From: Alphaproteobacteria bacterium 46_93_T64
Lineage (GTDB): Bacteria; Pseudomonadota; Alphaproteobacteria; Sneathiellales; Sneathiellaceae
Assembly (NCBI GenBank): GCA_002163135.1
Contig: MAAN01000017.1
Coordinates: forward strand, 1 to 64,000
DNA: 64,000 bases
Reading direction: 5' to 3'
Shown: positions 17,027-26,748 of the stretch, one piece after another
How positions within the stretch are numbered: the stretch's first letter is position 1
Layout of the letters: every line of letters starts with the position of its first letter
The notes under the pieces: model-generated
What the model was told of the DNA's origin: nothing
Seen by the model: only the letters and a program-made list of their open reading frames with translations
The model's database searches: none
Program-made: the position numbers and the translations under genes

Positions 17027-17490
17027 TGGCGACAGAATATTTTGAAGATATCCAAATTGGCAGCTCGAAGGAGTTTGGCAGCAAAACTATAACGCTTGCT
17101 GAAATTATCGATTTTGCAACAAAATACGACCCACAACCCTTTCACATCGATGAGGAAGCCGCAAAGGATAGCATTTACGGCGGAATTATCGCTTCTGGTT
17201 GGCACACCGCCTCTATGACGATGCGTATGATGGTTGATCATATGATCAGCGGACGTGCAAGCCTTGGATCCCCCGGTGTAGATAATCTGCAGTGGATGAA
17301 ACCTGTTCGCCCTGGTGACACTCTTCGTGCACGGACGGAGGTTATCGACAAAAAACGCTCCAAGTCCAGACCCGAAATGGGGACAATTTTTGGAGTCACA
17401 CAGGTCTTCAATCAACATGATGAAATGGTTATGCGCTTCGGAACTATTGGACTGACATTGGGACGGCCTGAAGAAAACCCAACTGATTAA
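17026..17490 (+). CDS. MaoC-like hot-dog dehydratase, copy 2
   Basis: A second 154-residue MaoC-like protein, similar to the gene just upstream: YDPQPFHIDEEAAK carries the catalytic Asp and His, and GGIIASGWHTASMTMRMMVD matches the first copy closely. The GSPGVDNLQWMKPVRPGDTL region is also shared. The TGATG overlap with copy 1 suggests translational coupling. Substrate unknown; fatty-acyl or PHA metabolism is possible, with a phasin-like protein elsewhere in the window as weak support. Confidence 0.85.
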   Translation: MATEYFEDIQIGSSKEFGSKTITLAEIIDFATKYDPQPFHIDEEAAKDSIYGGIIASGWHTASMTMRMMVDHMISGRASLGSPGVDNLQWMKPVRPGDTLRARTEVIDKKRSKSRPEMGTIFGVTQVFNQHDEMVMRFGTIGLTLGRPEENPTD

Positions 17491-17580
17491 ACCAGTTTTT
17501 CTTTCTCCTTTAAGCTGTTAGCAATTACCCCTATATGTGATAGGGTACGCTATACAACTAAATTCGCAGGGGAAAAACCA

Positions 17581-18555
17581 ATGGATGTCGTTTCCGGCTT
17601 TGCCATACTAGTCGCCTTTATCGTCGTTTTGGCAATTGTCATAGTCTTCATGGGGGTCACCATTGTCCCTCAAGGCTTTCAATTTACTGTTGAACGATTT
17701 GGTCGCTATACTAAAAGTTTGACACCCGGCCTTGGTTTTTTGATGCCGTTCATAGATCGCGTTGGCCACAAGATCAATATGATGGAACAGGTTCTCGACA
17801 TTCCAACGCAAGAAGTCATTTCCCGCGATAATGCCATGGTGGAAGTTGATGGGATCCTCTTCTTCCAAGTTCTCGACGCGGCGAAATCTGCATATGAAGT
17901 CCGAGATCTAACACGCGCCGTTCAAAATCTAGCCCAAACAAACTTGCGTACAGTGCTTGGTTCCATGGATCTTGATGAGGCCTTAAGTCAGCGCGATATT
18001 ATTAACACAAAGCTTTTGAACGTTATTGATCAGGCGTCCACACCTTGGGGACTTAAAGTCACACGCGTCGAAATCAAAGACATCACCCCCCCCGCAGACC
18101 TAGTTCAAGCTATGGGACGCCAGATGAAGGCGGAACGAGAAAAGCGTGCCGTTATTTTGGAAGCAGAGGGCGTGAGACAGTCAGAAATCCTGAAAGCGGA
18201 AGGTGAAAAGAAATCTGCTATATTGGAAGCAGAAGGACGCCGTGAAGCAGCCTTTAGAGACGCTGAAGCCCGCGAACGGGCCGCACAAGCAGAAGCAAAA
18301 GCCACAACTGATGTGTCTGAAGCGATCGCCAAAGGCGATATTCAGTCTATTAACTATTTTATAGCTCAAAAATATGTAGAAGCCATGAAAGAGATCGGAT
18401 CTGCTCGCAATTCCAAAGTGGTTCTAATGCCTATGGAGGCGACTTCCCTCATCGGAACGTTGGGCGGCATTGGACAAATCGCGAAAGAGGTTTTTGGCAC
18501 AGACGACGCTTCGAAATCACGTACTTCAACCGGTTCTGTTCCAACGAGCGAGTAA
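17581..18555 (+). CDS. SPFH/prohibitin-type membrane protein QmcA
   Basis: A 324-residue stomatin/prohibitin family protein. One N-terminal transmembrane helix (about 5-27) is followed by the SPFH domain (TIVPQGFQFTVERFGRYTKSLTPG..., core VERFGRYTKSLTPGLGFLMP) to about residue 190, then a long Ala/Glu-rich coiled coil (190-265) and the C-terminal oligomerisation segment. Such proteins form large membrane microdomain complexes and partner with NfeD-type proteins, as here with the next gene 4 bp downstream. Confidence 0.92.
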   Translation: MDVVSGFAILVAFIVVLAIVIVFMGVTIVPQGFQFTVERFGRYTKSLTPGLGFLMPFIDRVGHKINMMEQVLDIPTQEVISRDNAMVEVDGILFFQVLDAAKSAYEVRDLTRAVQNLAQTNLRTVLGSMDLDEALSQRDIINTKLLNVIDQASTPWGLKVTRVEIKDITPPADLVQAMGRQMKAEREKRAVILEAEGVRQSEILKAEGEKKSAILEAEGRREAAFRDAEARERAAQAEAKATTDVSEAIAKGDIQSINYFIAQKYVEAMKEIGSARNSKVVLMPMEATSLIGTLGGIGQIAKEVFGTDDASKSRTSTGSVPTSE

Positions 18556-18559
18556 TCAT

Positions 18560-19027
18560 ATGTTGAATGAAACTATCACTTGGATCGCAGATCTCGGCCA
18601 CTGGGCTTGGTGGATTTTAGGCGTCGCTCTTGTCATTCTAGAGATATTTGCCCCCACATTTTTTATGCTGTGGTTGGGAATTTCTGCCGGCGTCGTTGGT
18701 CTTGTTGTCTTAATAATTCCTTCCATGACATGGGAATATCAGTGGGGATTGTTTGCAATTTTCTCTGTCATCAGCCTGCTGGTTGGTCGCACTATCTTAA
18801 AGAAAAATCCGGGTGTTGAAGATAATTTTAAACTCAACCAACGAGGCGCCCAATATGTAGGGCGCAGGTTTACGTTGACTGAAGCCATTGAAAATGGTCG
18901 CGGTAAAATTCACGTCGACGACACGCAGTGGACTGTATCAGGTCCAGCGGTAGAGTCGGGTAAGACTGTGAAAGTTGTGGGAACAGATGGAACACTACTG
19001 GTCGTAGAAGCTGTAGATCCAGAATAA
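18560..19027 (+). CDS. NfeD-like membrane protein (YbbJ type)
   Basis: A 155-residue short NfeD protein: two or three transmembrane helices in residues 15-80 (WWILGVALVILEIFAPTFFML, split by conserved Glu) and a C-terminal OB-fold domain (about 95-152, NQRGAQYVGRRFTL, GRGKIHVDDTQWTVSG). It is the usual partner of SPFH proteins; the pair is thought to organise or protect the membrane. ATG 18560 follows the upstream stop by 4 bases; a longer in-frame extension would run back into the SPFH gene and is unlikely. Confidence 0.9.
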   Translation: MLNETITWIADLGHWAWWILGVALVILEIFAPTFFMLWLGISAGVVGLVVLIIPSMTWEYQWGLFAIFSVISLLVGRTILKKNPGVEDNFKLNQRGAQYVGRRFTLTEAIENGRGKIHVDDTQWTVSGPAVESGKTVKVVGTDGTLLVVEAVDPE

Positions 19028-19045
19028 ATCAACAGGAATATTAAA

Positions 19046-19708
19046 ATGGGTGAGCGTATAAATCTAGTCAGCGATGATAGCCATAATTTCAACGCTTATG
19101 TTAGCCGCCCGAATGGGGATACAAAAGGCGCTATCATTGTGGTGCAGGAGATATTTGGGGTAAACTCTCATATCCGTGCCGTATGCGATCAATATGCAGA
19201 TCTGGGATATACCGCAATCGTCCCTGCCCTGTTTGACAGAATTTCAGAAGGTATTGAACTTCAGTACGATACCGATGGTGTTCAAGAGGGGTTGAAACTT
19301 AAAGGTCAGGTAGAAGATGCCGCAGCCTTAAAAGATATAGCAGCAGCAGTGGTGCATGTCGCATCAAACGGACCAGTTGCAATTGTCGGCTATTGTTGGG
19401 GCGGAACACTTGCATTTTTGGCTGCATGCGACTTGGGCGGCATTTCAAAAGCAATCGGTTATTACGGCGGCGGAATTGCCAAACAGCTTGGCAAACGACC
19501 CCAAATCCCAACATTACTCCATTTTGGCGACAGCGATGGCTCCATTCCCATGGAGGATGTGGACTTAGTTACCAAAGCCCACCCAGAACTTGAAATCCAT
19601 GTCTATGAAGCCGGTCACGGCTTCAACTGTGACGTACGAGGAAGCTACGACAAGGCGTCAGCGGATCTTGCGCTGGATCGCACGCTTAAGTTCCTAGAAG
19701 GGGCGTAA
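19046..19708 (+). CDS. Dienelactone hydrolase family protein
   Basis: A 220-residue alpha/beta hydrolase of the dienelactone hydrolase family, cytoplasmic. The catalytic Cys is in VGYCWGGTLAF, Asp in HFGDSDGSIP and His in YEAGHGFNCD; Glu in VVQEIFGVN, which activates the Cys in the family, is present too. It lies 18 bp after the NfeD gene. Aromatic ring-cleavage genes that would fix the substrate are absent, so the natural substrate remains unknown. Confidence 0.9.
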   Translation: MGERINLVSDDSHNFNAYVSRPNGDTKGAIIVVQEIFGVNSHIRAVCDQYADLGYTAIVPALFDRISEGIELQYDTDGVQEGLKLKGQVEDAAALKDIAAAVVHVASNGPVAIVGYCWGGTLAFLAACDLGGISKAIGYYGGGIAKQLGKRPQIPTLLHFGDSDGSIPMEDVDLVTKAHPELEIHVYEAGHGFNCDVRGSYDKASADLALDRTLKFLEGA

Positions 19709-19718
19709 CGCCCCCACT

Positions 19719-20576
19719 TTAAGCCTGGATGAATTCCATTAAGACACCGCAAGTATCTTTTGGCTGAACCCTTAAGGCACCATTGGATACTTTTTGTAGC
19801 TTGACTGAAGATCCTTCCAGACATTTTTGCGTCTCTTCCAAATTCTCCACGCCGATTGTCATTGAAAGAATATGTGGGAATTCGGGCATGTCTGCCGAAA
19901 TAAATAAGCCCGGGTAAAGTAAATCAAGATCACTTTCAGCAACAAAAATCATATTCAAACGCCCGACACGAATACTGACAGTCGCATCCGTCACGGTCAC
20001 ATTTAGAGAGCCACAAAGTCGTTTATAGTAAGCGACCAATGACTTGGGATCATCAACGAGAATGACAATTGACTGGATGTGCTTTGCACCGTTGGCATGT
20101 TGTTCCCATTCAGGTCTGCGGATCAATTCTGGCGTTTTATGATGGCAGATAAACAAACTATTCCTTGCAAGTCCCTCCACAGGAAGGCGGATCAATTTGA
20201 ATTCCGGAATAACATCCCCTTCAGGCAGTTCAAGCTTACGACTAAGGTCCAACAACTGAGAGGGAGCCAAATCAGCATCAATTAAAGAGGCATGGGTTGC
20301 TTCTGGATCATTGCTTGATAAAGCGAATGCTAACATCCCCTCTCCGCGTTCCTCCAGTTTTTTATCCAGTCCATTAGACTCTTTAGTCGGATCAACAATG
20401 CCCAGCAATTCGATGTAATCATTTTCAAACATGATGCAATAATTTGCTGTCCCCCAGCCGATATGGGATCCACGAGGCGTTAATGTGAAACCAAGGGTTT
20501 CATAAATTTTCCGTGCATTTTCCAGGTCAGACACTCCAACAAGTGTATGATCAAGACCATCGATATTATGTGGCAT
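19719..20576 (-). CDS. Glyoxalase-like (VOC) domain protein
   Basis: A 285-residue protein with two tandem vicinal-oxygen-chelate units. The first starts at GLDHTLVGVSDLENARKIYETLGF with the metal His and continues through GWGTANYCIMFENDYIELLGI; the second begins near residue 155 (HIQSIVILVDDPKSLVAYYKRL). Family members include metal-dependent lyases and dioxygenases, and many of this Glyoxalase_3-like type are uncharacterised. It lies 20 bp downstream of apt on the same strand and may be part of that transcript. Confidence 0.82.
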   Translation of the reverse strand: MPHNIDGLDHTLVGVSDLENARKIYETLGFTLTPRGSHIGWGTANYCIMFENDYIELLGIVDPTKESNGLDKKLEERGEGMLAFALSSNDPEATHASLIDADLAPSQLLDLSRKLELPEGDVIPEFKLIRLPVEGLARNSLFICHHKTPELIRRPEWEQHANGAKHIQSIVILVDDPKSLVAYYKRLCGSLNVTVTDATVSIRVGRLNMIFVAESDLDLLYPGLFISADMPEFPHILSMTIGVENLEETQKCLEGSSVKLQKVSNGALRVQPKDTCGVLMEFIQA

Positions 20577-20596
20577 TTTATTTCCTGCTCTTTTTG

Positions 20597-21124
20597 TTAA
20601 TCGCCTTCATATTCACAAAGAGTGCGGACATTCACACCCATGGCTTCAATACGTGCCCGCCCGCCGATATCGGGTAAATCGATAACAAAGGCGGCTCCAA
20701 CCACTGTCCCTTTTGCGCGGCGAACTAATTTAATTGCTGCCTCAGCTGTACCGCCTGTCGCAATAAGATCATCTACAATGAGGATATTATCGCCTTCTTT
20801 GATAGCATCGGTGTGAACTTCAACAGTGTCTGTACCGTATTCCAACTCATACTCTTCACCAATGACATCGAAAGGCAGTTTTCCTTTTTTACGTATTGGA
20901 ACAAAACCAACACTTAACTGATGTGCAATTGCACCGCCTAAAACAAAACCCCGTGCTTCAATGCCCGCGACTTTATCAATTCGTACGCCTGCATAGGGCC
21001 AAACGAGTTGATCAATGGCCGTGCGCAACCCTCCAGCATCTTGCCAAAGGGTCGTAATATCGCGGAACATAACACCCTCTTTTGGGTAGTTAGGAATAGT
21101 CCGAATATATTTTTTGATATCCAC
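20597..21124 (-). CDS. apt: Adenine phosphoribosyltransferase
   Basis: Apt converts adenine and PRPP to AMP. The 175-residue protein shows [20 protein letters not shown] at the N-terminus, [26 protein letters not shown], and the PRPP-binding loop [18 protein letters not shown]. It is separated by one base from mtnP, whose reaction releases adenine from methylthioadenosine. The two genes therefore form a compact adenine recycling unit. Confidence 0.96.
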   Translation of the reverse strand: MDIKKYIRTIPNYPKEGVMFRDITTLWQDAGGLRTAIDQLVWPYAGVRIDKVAGIEARGFVLGGAIAHQLSVGFVPIRKKGKLPFDVIGEEYELEYGTDTVEVHTDAIKEGDNILIVDDLIATGGTAEAAIKLVRRAKGTVVGAAFVIDLPDIGGRARIEAMGVNVRTLCEYEGD

Positions 21125-21125
21125 T

Positions 21126-22019
21126 TTATGTTTCCTGTTCGTTATTTAGTAACCGGCCTGCTACAGCATCCAGCTTTTTTAAAATTTCGGGATCACGCGC
21201 CTCTGGGGCCGTGATAAGGGAATTGTCCAAGGCCTGATGGCAGCCGCTCTCACATGAAGACTGGCGCTTCGCCAATTTTGGAGCAACAGCTGTAATCAAA
21301 GATCGGGCTTTCTCACTGTTCCCCATAAGAACTTTAATAACCGCAGCCACATCCACATTCTCATGATCTGGATGCCAGCAATCATAATCAGTCACCATGG
21401 CGACGGTCGCATAACAGATCTCTGCCTCACGGGCCAATTTGGCTTCAGGCATATTTGTCATGCCTATTACCTGACATCCCCACGAGCGATACAGCTCAGA
21501 TTCCGCCCTGGAGGAGAATTGAGGCCCCTCCATTGCCAGATAGGTCCCACCACGAACAACAGGTATCCCTTGCTCGTTAGCGGCACTCTCAAGCACATCA
21601 CCAAGACGATTGCAAACCGGATCAGCCATACTGACATGCGCCACAAGCCCAGACGTAAAAAAGCTCTTCTCTCGGGCAAAGGTTCGATCAATGAACTGAT
21701 CAATGATAACAAAGGTGCCGGGCGCGAGTTTTTCTTCAAAAGATCCGCACGCGCTAACCGAAATTACTTCAGTAACACCAGCGCGTTTCAGGGCATCGAT
21801 ATTGGCGCGATAATTAATTTCAGAGGGTGAGATTTTATGTCCACGTCCATGGCGTGGGAGAAAGATCAGTTGTACGTCCCCAAGTCGTCCATGAAGAAGC
21901 TCATCAGACGGCTCCCCAAACGGCGACTTTACCGCTTTCCAATGAATATCCTGCAAACCATCCAAGTCATAAACACCACTGCCACCTATGACGCCAATTA
22001 CTGGTTTCTGTGCACTCAA
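21126..22019 (-). CDS. mtnP: S-methyl-5'-thioadenosine phosphorylase
   Basis: MtnP phosphorolyses methylthioadenosine, the by-product of polyamine and homoserine-lactone synthesis, to adenine and methylthioribose 1-phosphate. The 297-residue protein has [63 protein letters not shown] (described by core [13 protein letters not shown]), and [18 protein letters not shown] with [19 protein letters not shown]. This matches the PNP/MTAP family, MTAP branch. Adenine goes to Apt, encoded immediately downstream. Confidence 0.94.
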   Translation of the reverse strand: MSAQKPVIGVIGGSGVYDLDGLQDIHWKAVKSPFGEPSDELLHGRLGDVQLIFLPRHGRGHKISPSEINYRANIDALKRAGVTEVISVSACGSFEEKLAPGTFVIIDQFIDRTFAREKSFFTSGLVAHVSMADPVCNRLGDVLESAANEQGIPVVRGGTYLAMEGPQFSSRAESELYRSWGCQVIGMTNMPEAKLAREAEICYATVAMVTDYDCWHPDHENVDVAAVIKVLMGNSEKARSLITAVAPKLAKRQSSCESGCHQALDNSLITAPEARDPEILKKLDAVAGRLLNNEQET

Positions 22020-22092
22020 ATCACCGCTCCCTTGTTTGCACCATCATACCGTGCTGATAGCTGAAGGTCAGCAGAAAACACCTTTCAGACAC

Positions 22093-22124
22093 AAAAAAAG
22101 GGCGCCCATAATAGGCGCCCCCTT
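22093..22124 (-). terminator. Terminator of the petABC operon
   Basis: Read on the minus strand, a GC-rich hairpin (arms GGGCGCC and GGCGCCC around a short TATTATG-type loop) is followed by a run of seven T. It lies 20-50 bases after the petC stop and before mtnP, so it separates the bc1 operon from mtnP-apt. Confidence 0.85.
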
Positions 22125-22142
22125 AAATTCTGAGATCAGATC

Positions 22143-22910
22143 TTAGTGAAGGTCTGACCAGATTTTCTTTTTAACAGCAAAGAACAAACCAGTCATGACC
22201 AGCAAGAACAAGATAACCCGAAGGCCCATGTGCTTACGCTGCTCCAACTTAGGTTCTGCAGCCCATGCCAGAAAGACGGTGACGTCTTTTGCCATTTGAT
22301 CAACAGTTGCTTTTGTACCGTCTGAATACTCAACACCCTCTTCAGAGATAGGTGCCGGCATTGCGATCTGATGGCCCGGGAAGTATGCGTTGTAGCTCAT
22401 ACCTTCGGTAAGTTCAAAACCTTCAGGCGTGTCTGCATATCCAGTCATCAAGGAATAGAGATAGTCTTCGAAACCAACTCTTGCCTTAACGATCAATGAC
22501 AAATCTGGTGGGAAAGCCCCGCCATTTGATGCGCGAGCTGCTTTTTCATTGGCAAATGGATTTGGAAATTTGTCGAACGGCTTACCGGCACGATCGAACA
22601 TATCACCATCATCATTTGGACCGCCTTCGAATTCATATTCTTTGGCGATTGCCTTTACTTCATCTTCAGTAAAGCCAAGATCCTGCAATGTGCGGAATGC
22701 CACCTGATTAAGGCCATGGCAACCGGCACAGACTTCTTGGTAAACCTGCAAACCGCGTTGAGCGGCTGCGCGGTCATAAGTTCCGAAAAGTCCAGTATGT
22801 TGCCAGTTCACAGATTTAAGGTCGACACCACCGCCAGATGCTTGCGCACCTGACAATGTCACTACTGATAAAAGGACAGCGGCACTTAAAGACTTGATCA
22901 ATTTAAGCAT
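22143..22910 (-). CDS. petC: Ubiquinol-cytochrome c reductase, cytochrome c1
   Basis: Cytochrome c1 passes electrons from the Rieske centre to soluble cytochrome c in the bc1 complex. The 255-residue protein has a signal peptide ([15 protein letters not shown], cleaved after about residue 23), the haem c motif CAGCH in [16 protein letters not shown], the distal Met in HQIAMPAP, and a C-terminal membrane anchor ([19 protein letters not shown]). The ATG at 22910 overlaps the cytochrome b stop by 8 nt. The frame continues upstream, but those residues lie inside petB and carry no signal. Confidence 0.95.
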   Translation of the reverse strand: MLKLIKSLSAAVLLSVVTLSGAQASGGGVDLKSVNWQHTGLFGTYDRAAAQRGLQVYQEVCAGCHGLNQVAFRTLQDLGFTEDEVKAIAKEYEFEGGPNDDGDMFDRAGKPFDKFPNPFANEKAARASNGGAFPPDLSLIVKARVGFEDYLYSLMTGYADTPEGFELTEGMSYNAYFPGHQIAMPAPISEEGVEYSDGTKATVDQMAKDVTVFLAWAAEPKLEQRKHMGLRVILFLLVMTGLFFAVKKKIWSDLH

Positions 22911-24141
22911 TGCCAGCCTCCTTAGCAGAAGGTTTTTCATCCAATACAGCCTCCGAGATGCTCGATGGCAGCGGCTTGTGTTTTTCATACAAACCAACCA
23001 ATGGCAACAGGATCAAAATGTGTACGAAATAGTAAACAGTTGCAATTCGTCCAATAAGGATAAATGGCTCTTCCGCTGGTTTGCCGCCGACATAAGTCAG
23101 AACAATACAATCCAGTAAGAAAATCCAGAACAATTGCTTGTAGATCGGACGGTAGCGTGCGGAACGAACCCGGCTCTTATCCAGCCAAGGAAGCGCAAAC
23201 AACACTGCGATCGCACCAAACATCAACATCACACCGCCAAGCTTGTCGGGAACGGCCCGCAAGATCGCATAGAAAGGTAAGAAGTACCATTCTGGAACAA
23301 TATGCGCAGGTGTTACCAGCGGATTGGCTGGGATGTAGTTGTCCGGATGCCCAAGATAGTTTGGTGCATAGAACAAGAAGGCGCAGAAGATGATCAAGAA
23401 GACGCCAAGTCCGAACAAATCCTTAACTGTGTAGTAAGGATGGAACGGAATGCTGTCTTGTTTGTCTTTGATCTCGATGCCAGTAGGATTATTCGATCCA
23501 ACTGTATGCAACGCCCAGATATGGAGGATAACCACACCAACAATTACAAACGGAAGCAAGTAATGCAGGCTGAAGAAACGGTTCAATGTTGGATTATCAA
23601 CAGAGAATCCTCCCCATAGCCATGTTACGATTGATTCGCCCACGATAGGAATTGCACCGAACAGGTTTGTAATAACTGTTGCACCCCAGAAGCTCATTTG
23701 GCCCCAAGGAAGAACATAGCCCATAAACGCTGTTGCCATCATCAACAAGAAGATGACAAGACCAAGCCACCAAAGCAATTCGCGTGGTGCCTTATATGAT
23801 CCGTAATACAGACCCCGGAAAATATGGAGATACACAACGACGAAGAACATTGAGGCACCATTGGCATGCATATACCGCATCAGCCAGCCATAGTTCACGT
23901 CACGCATGATATGTTCAACGCTATCAAAAGCCATATCAACATGTGCAGTGTAATGCATAGAAAGAACGATACCGGTGACAATTTGCACTACTAGCATGAC
24001 GCCAGCAAGCGATCCAAAAGTCCACCAATAGCTCAAGTTCTTAGGTGTAGGATAATCGTTAAGTGCGTGATGCAGCATACCAATGATTGGCAGGCGACTA
24101 TCAACCCATTTTACGACCGGATTTTTCGGTTCAAATGACAT
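22903..24141 (-). CDS. petB: Ubiquinol-cytochrome c reductase, cytochrome b
   Basis: Cytochrome b holds both quinone sites and two b-type haems of the bc1 complex. The 412-residue protein has eight transmembrane helices; haem-ligand histidines are visible in [20 protein letters not shown] and in [20 protein letters not shown], and the Qo-site motif PEWY is present ([19 protein letters not shown]). It lies 11 bp after petA and overlaps petC, a compact petABC operon. Confidence 0.97.
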   Translation of the reverse strand: MSFEPKNPVVKWVDSRLPIIGMLHHALNDYPTPKNLSYWWTFGSLAGVMLVVQIVTGIVLSMHYTAHVDMAFDSVEHIMRDVNYGWLMRYMHANGASMFFVVVYLHIFRGLYYGSYKAPRELLWWLGLVIFLLMMATAFMGYVLPWGQMSFWGATVITNLFGAIPIVGESIVTWLWGGFSVDNPTLNRFFSLHYLLPFVIVGVVILHIWALHTVGSNNPTGIEIKDKQDSIPFHPYYTVKDLFGLGVFLIIFCAFLFYAPNYLGHPDNYIPANPLVTPAHIVPEWYFLPFYAILRAVPDKLGGVMLMFGAIAVLFALPWLDKSRVRSARYRPIYKQLFWIFLLDCIVLTYVGGKPAEEPFILIGRIATVYYFVHILILLPLVGLYEKHKPLPSSISEAVLDEKPSAKEAGNA

Positions 24142-24152
24142 ATCTGTTCCCC

Positions 24153-24680
24153 CTAGCCGATTTTCACAGTTTTATCATCGATAAAGCTATATGGCGGTAC
24201 GGCCAAGTTAAGCGGTGCTGGACCCTTACGGATACGACCTGAGGTATCATAATGTGATCCATGGCATGGACAGAACCAACCATTGAAATCACCTGATTCC
24301 TTCAAAGGCACACACCCAAGATGCGTACATACGCCAACCATGATCAGCCATTCTGGCTTCACAGCGCGATCTGTATCAGCTTGTGGATCAGGCAATGTTT
24401 CAAGATCGACGCTGTTTGCAGCTTTAATCTCATCTGCTGTACGGTGACGGATAAAAACTGGTTTACCCTGCCAAACAGCCGTGATTTCAGAGCCTACTTC
24501 AATTGCGCCCAAATCAACTTCAGTAGAGGACAATGCCAATACATCCGCAGACGGGTTCATTTGATCTACAAATGGCCAGATTGCCATTGCAGTTCCCACA
24601 GCGCCAATGCCGCCTGTGGCAATATATAGAAAATCGCGACGCTTAACGCCGTCTTCTTCTACAGGGGTGGTGGTAGTCAT
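24153..24680 (-). CDS. petA: Ubiquinol-cytochrome c reductase, Rieske iron-sulfur subunit
   Basis: The Rieske protein takes the first electron from ubiquinol at the Qo site. The 175-residue protein has a twin-arginine-like N-terminus ([12 protein letters not shown]) and transmembrane anchor (about 20-40). The [2Fe-2S] ligands are in CTHLGCVP and CPCHGSHYD, and the GPAP segment of the Pro loop follows. It is the first gene of petABC. The 148-bp region to the divergent trmL should hold promoters for both. Confidence 0.97.
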   Translation of the reverse strand: MTTTTPVEEDGVKRRDFLYIATGGIGAVGTAMAIWPFVDQMNPSADVLALSSTEVDLGAIEVGSEITAVWQGKPVFIRHRTADEIKAANSVDLETLPDPQADTDRAVKPEWLIMVGVCTHLGCVPLKESGDFNGWFCPCHGSHYDTSGRIRKGPAPLNLAVPPYSFIDDKTVKIG

Positions 24681-24828
24681 TAAACTTCCCCAGTTTTCCT
24701 AAATAAATCTCTAGCGACCGCTTTTTGTCACCATATTCACCGTATGTCTAGTCCCAAGCAATGAAAATATGTCAATAAAACGCAGATTTGCCCTATAATT
24801 GTCACAGTAAAGCCAGTAAAAACACATT

Positions 24829-25290
24829 ATGGAAATAGCATTATACCAACCAGATATTGCGCCAAATGTTGGCACACTTATACGACTAGGCGCTTGTATG
24901 GGCGCACCTATCCATATTATTGAACCTTGCGGATTCCCTTTTGGCACAAAGGATCTTCGCCGCGCTGTCATGGATTATGCACAAATTGCCGAAATAACTC
25001 GCCATTCTTCGTGGGAGGTTTTTTGTGCCGCAACCCAGCATCAAAGGCATGTTTTGCTCACGACAAAATCAGCTATAGCGTATACTGACTTCGCTTTTAA
25101 CGCAGATGATATTCTGCTTCTGGGCCGCGAAAGTGCCGGTGTCCCCGACGAAGTTCATCAAAGCTGTGCCGGAAAAGTAACGATTCCCATGCAAAACGAA
25201 GCACGTTCTATAAATGTAGCCCTTGCTGCCTCCATGGTCTTGGGAGAAGCCCTGAGACAAACTGACGCTTTTCCAACGCAAGCATTCTAA
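24829..25290 (+). CDS. trmL: tRNA (cytidine(34)-2'-O)-methyltransferase
   Basis: TrmL is a SPOUT-fold enzyme that 2'-O-methylates the wobble base of certain leucine tRNAs. The 153-residue protein has the minimal SPOUT pattern: LYQPDIAPNVGTLIRLGACMG at the N-terminus (core PDIAPNVGTLIRLGACMG), GFPFGTKDLRRAVMDY, LLLGRESAGVPDEVH and IPMQNEARSINVALAASMVL, the last two forming the knotted SAM site. It is divergent from petA and precedes hemF by 18 bp. Confidence 0.93.
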   Translation: MEIALYQPDIAPNVGTLIRLGACMGAPIHIIEPCGFPFGTKDLRRAVMDYAQIAEITRHSSWEVFCAATQHQRHVLLTTKSAIAYTDFAFNADDILLLGRESAGVPDEVHQSCAGKVTIPMQNEARSINVALAASMVLGEALRQTDAFPTQAF

Positions 25291-25308
25291 CTCTCAAAGG
25301 AAACACTC

Positions 25309-26157
25309 ATGAATGATTTAGTCGAGAGCCGAAAACAAACCGCCACCAGCTGGTTTAAAGAGCTCCGCAATCAGATTCGGGCCGCCTTTGAACAATTAGA
25401 AGAAGATCTAACCGGTCCAAACAACGAAATGCCCGCAGGGAAATTTGAAGTAACCCAATGGGACCGACCCGGCGGCGGCGGCGGCGAAATGTCAGTGATG
25501 AAGGGACGGGTCTTTGAAAAGGTCGGCGTGAATATTTCAACAGTTTACGGTGAGTTTTCTGACGAATTTAGAAAGAATATGCCCGGTACGGAAGAATCGG
25601 GTAGTTTTTGGGCCAGCGGTATTTCTCTCGTCGCCCATATGCGCTCTCCTCTTGTTCCTGCCGTTCACATGAACACACGGCATATTGTAACTGGCTCTTC
25701 TTGGTTTGGCGGTGGCGCAGACTTAACCCCCATGTATGAAAACGACGCCGACACTAATAATTTTCACGGGGCACTGAGAGCAGCCTGCGATAAACATGAC
25801 GAGAGCTATTATCCTCGTTTCAAAGAATGGTGCGACGAATATTTTTATCTCCCGCACAGAAAAGAGCCCCGAGGCGTTGGCGGCATTTTCTACGACAAAC
25901 TAAATAACGACTGGGATGCCGATTTTGCGTTCACTCAGGATATTGGTCGCGCCTTTCTCGATATCTATCCGAAAATTGTAGAACAGCACATGAACAAAAG
26001 CTGGACCGATGACCAGCGAGAACACCAGTTGATTAAACGTGGGCGCTATGTGGAGTTCAATCTGCTACATGACCGGGGAACAACGTTTGGACTAAAAACT
26101 GGCGGAAATACGGAGGCCATTCTCATGTCCCTACCACCAGAGGTGAAATGGCCTTAA
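25309..26157 (+). CDS. hemF: Oxygen-dependent coproporphyrinogen III oxidase
   Basis: HemF decarboxylates two propionates of coproporphyrinogen III with O2 in haem synthesis. The 282-residue protein carries the signatures [42 protein letters not shown], and [20 protein letters not shown] with the conserved His, Asp and Arg residues. RBS AAAGGAAA precedes ATG 25309. Its location next to petABC fits a respiratory haem theme. A terminator follows only about 245 bases later, leaving room for another transcript. Confidence 0.96.
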   Translation: MNDLVESRKQTATSWFKELRNQIRAAFEQLEEDLTGPNNEMPAGKFEVTQWDRPGGGGGEMSVMKGRVFEKVGVNISTVYGEFSDEFRKNMPGTEESGSFWASGISLVAHMRSPLVPAVHMNTRHIVTGSSWFGGGADLTPMYENDADTNNFHGALRAACDKHDESYYPRFKEWCDEYFYLPHRKEPRGVGGIFYDKLNNDWDADFAFTQDIGRAFLDIYPKIVEQHMNKSWTDDQREHQLIKRGRYVEFNLLHDRGTTFGLKTGGNTEAILMSLPPEVKWP

Positions 26158-26178
26158 TCATCTGCTTTAAATACAGAC

Positions 26179-26194
26179 TGTGACACCTGTCACA
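26179..26194. promoter_or_regulatory. CRP-type palindrome downstream of hemF
   Basis: TGTGACACCTGTCACA matches the CRP half-site consensus TGTGA-N6-TCACA perfectly, with inverted arms of seven bases. It lies 22 bases after the hemF stop and about 210 bases before a strong plus-strand terminator, so it may control a short transcript inside the gap. Other CRP/FNR or GntR-type regulators could use the same palindrome. Confidence 0.5.
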
Positions 26195-26239
26195 CAGCTA
26201 AAGCTTGGCGTTTAGGTCAGCAACACTTATGTGAATTAG

Positions 26240-26434
26240 AGCATCACTGATGCTGCAGAATTCGGAAAATTACTTACTGTCTCTTCCCCTCCCCAACGTG
26301 CCCTAAAGGTCACCTTGGTTCCCGAGGCAGATTGTGTCCCAGGTTTTCTGATTTTCTGCTGTTATGCACACTACACAGTGACCCGCATAACGCCCCCTGT
26401 AAAAGGCCCCGCCCCCAATCGGGGCCTTTTTTTT
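26240..26434 (+). ncRNA. Candidate small RNA between hemF and upp
   Basis: This stretch has no convincing reading frame but is rich in secondary structure: CCTTGG-TTC-CCGAGG (about 26311-26325), a two-part stem GTTATGC (26361-26367)/GCATAAC (26385-26391) with an inner CACT/AGTG helix, and a final terminator hairpin with T-run. The length, pyrimidine-rich 5' part and terminator suit a structured RNA of 150-200 nt. I could not match it securely to 6S, SRP, RNase P or tmRNA. The boundaries are approximate. Confidence 0.4.
26401..26434 (+). terminator. Strong rho-independent terminator
   Basis: Arms AAAAGGCCCCG and CGGGGCCTTTT form a perfect 11-bp stem with an eight-base loop, followed by four more T. 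It ends either the hemF transcript or the candidate small RNA on the plus strand. Confidence 0.9.
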
Positions 26435-26700
26435 ACCCTCATATCCTAAATCGTCTCCATAGTGATGGCGGGCACAGCAAACTCTTCCTTAAGTGGATAA
26501 GTTATTTCTCAGGCAAACAACTGAGGATATTGAGGTAGGTCATGATACGGTTCAGGTATAATTATCTTACATTTATGGTTGATGTAATTGAAGCACTTGC
26601 GGAGAAGCACCGCAGGCACTCTATGATGATAAAACCCTGCCACGGTTGTGGAAGCCATGGAAGTTAAGCGCGGTTGTCTCCCCTGCTGCAACTATCCATA

Positions 26701-26732
26701 AAAAAAGCCCCGTTAATCGGGGCTTTTTTTTG
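26701..26732. terminator. Bidirectional terminator for upp
   Basis: AAAAAAGCCCCG and CGGGGCTTTTTT pair perfectly around TTAAT, with T-runs on both sides. It lies 17-48 bases after the minus-strand upp stop and can also stop plus-strand transcription. The 26435-26700 interval before it has small hairpins (TGCGG/CCGCA, CCAC/GTGG) but no gene I can support. Confidence 0.88.
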
Positions 26733-26748
26733 ATCTTTATCTTTTAAA

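Noticed and set aside
17525-17548. Inverted repeat TACCCCTAT/ATAGGGTA before the SPFH gene as another copy of the 18-bp secretion-locus motif
   Set aside because: The outer bases are similar but the central spacing and core differ; it is more likely an independent promoter feature.
26240-26434. Identification of the candidate RNA as 6S or SRP RNA
   Set aside because: Hairpins and terminator are clear, but I could not find the diagnostic GGAA tetraloop context of SRP or the characteristic central bulge of 6S with confidence.
26332-26538. 68-codon plus-strand frame downstream of hemF
   Set aside because: It runs through the terminator hairpin and has Pro/His/Cys-rich composition without a family match; an RNA interpretation is better.
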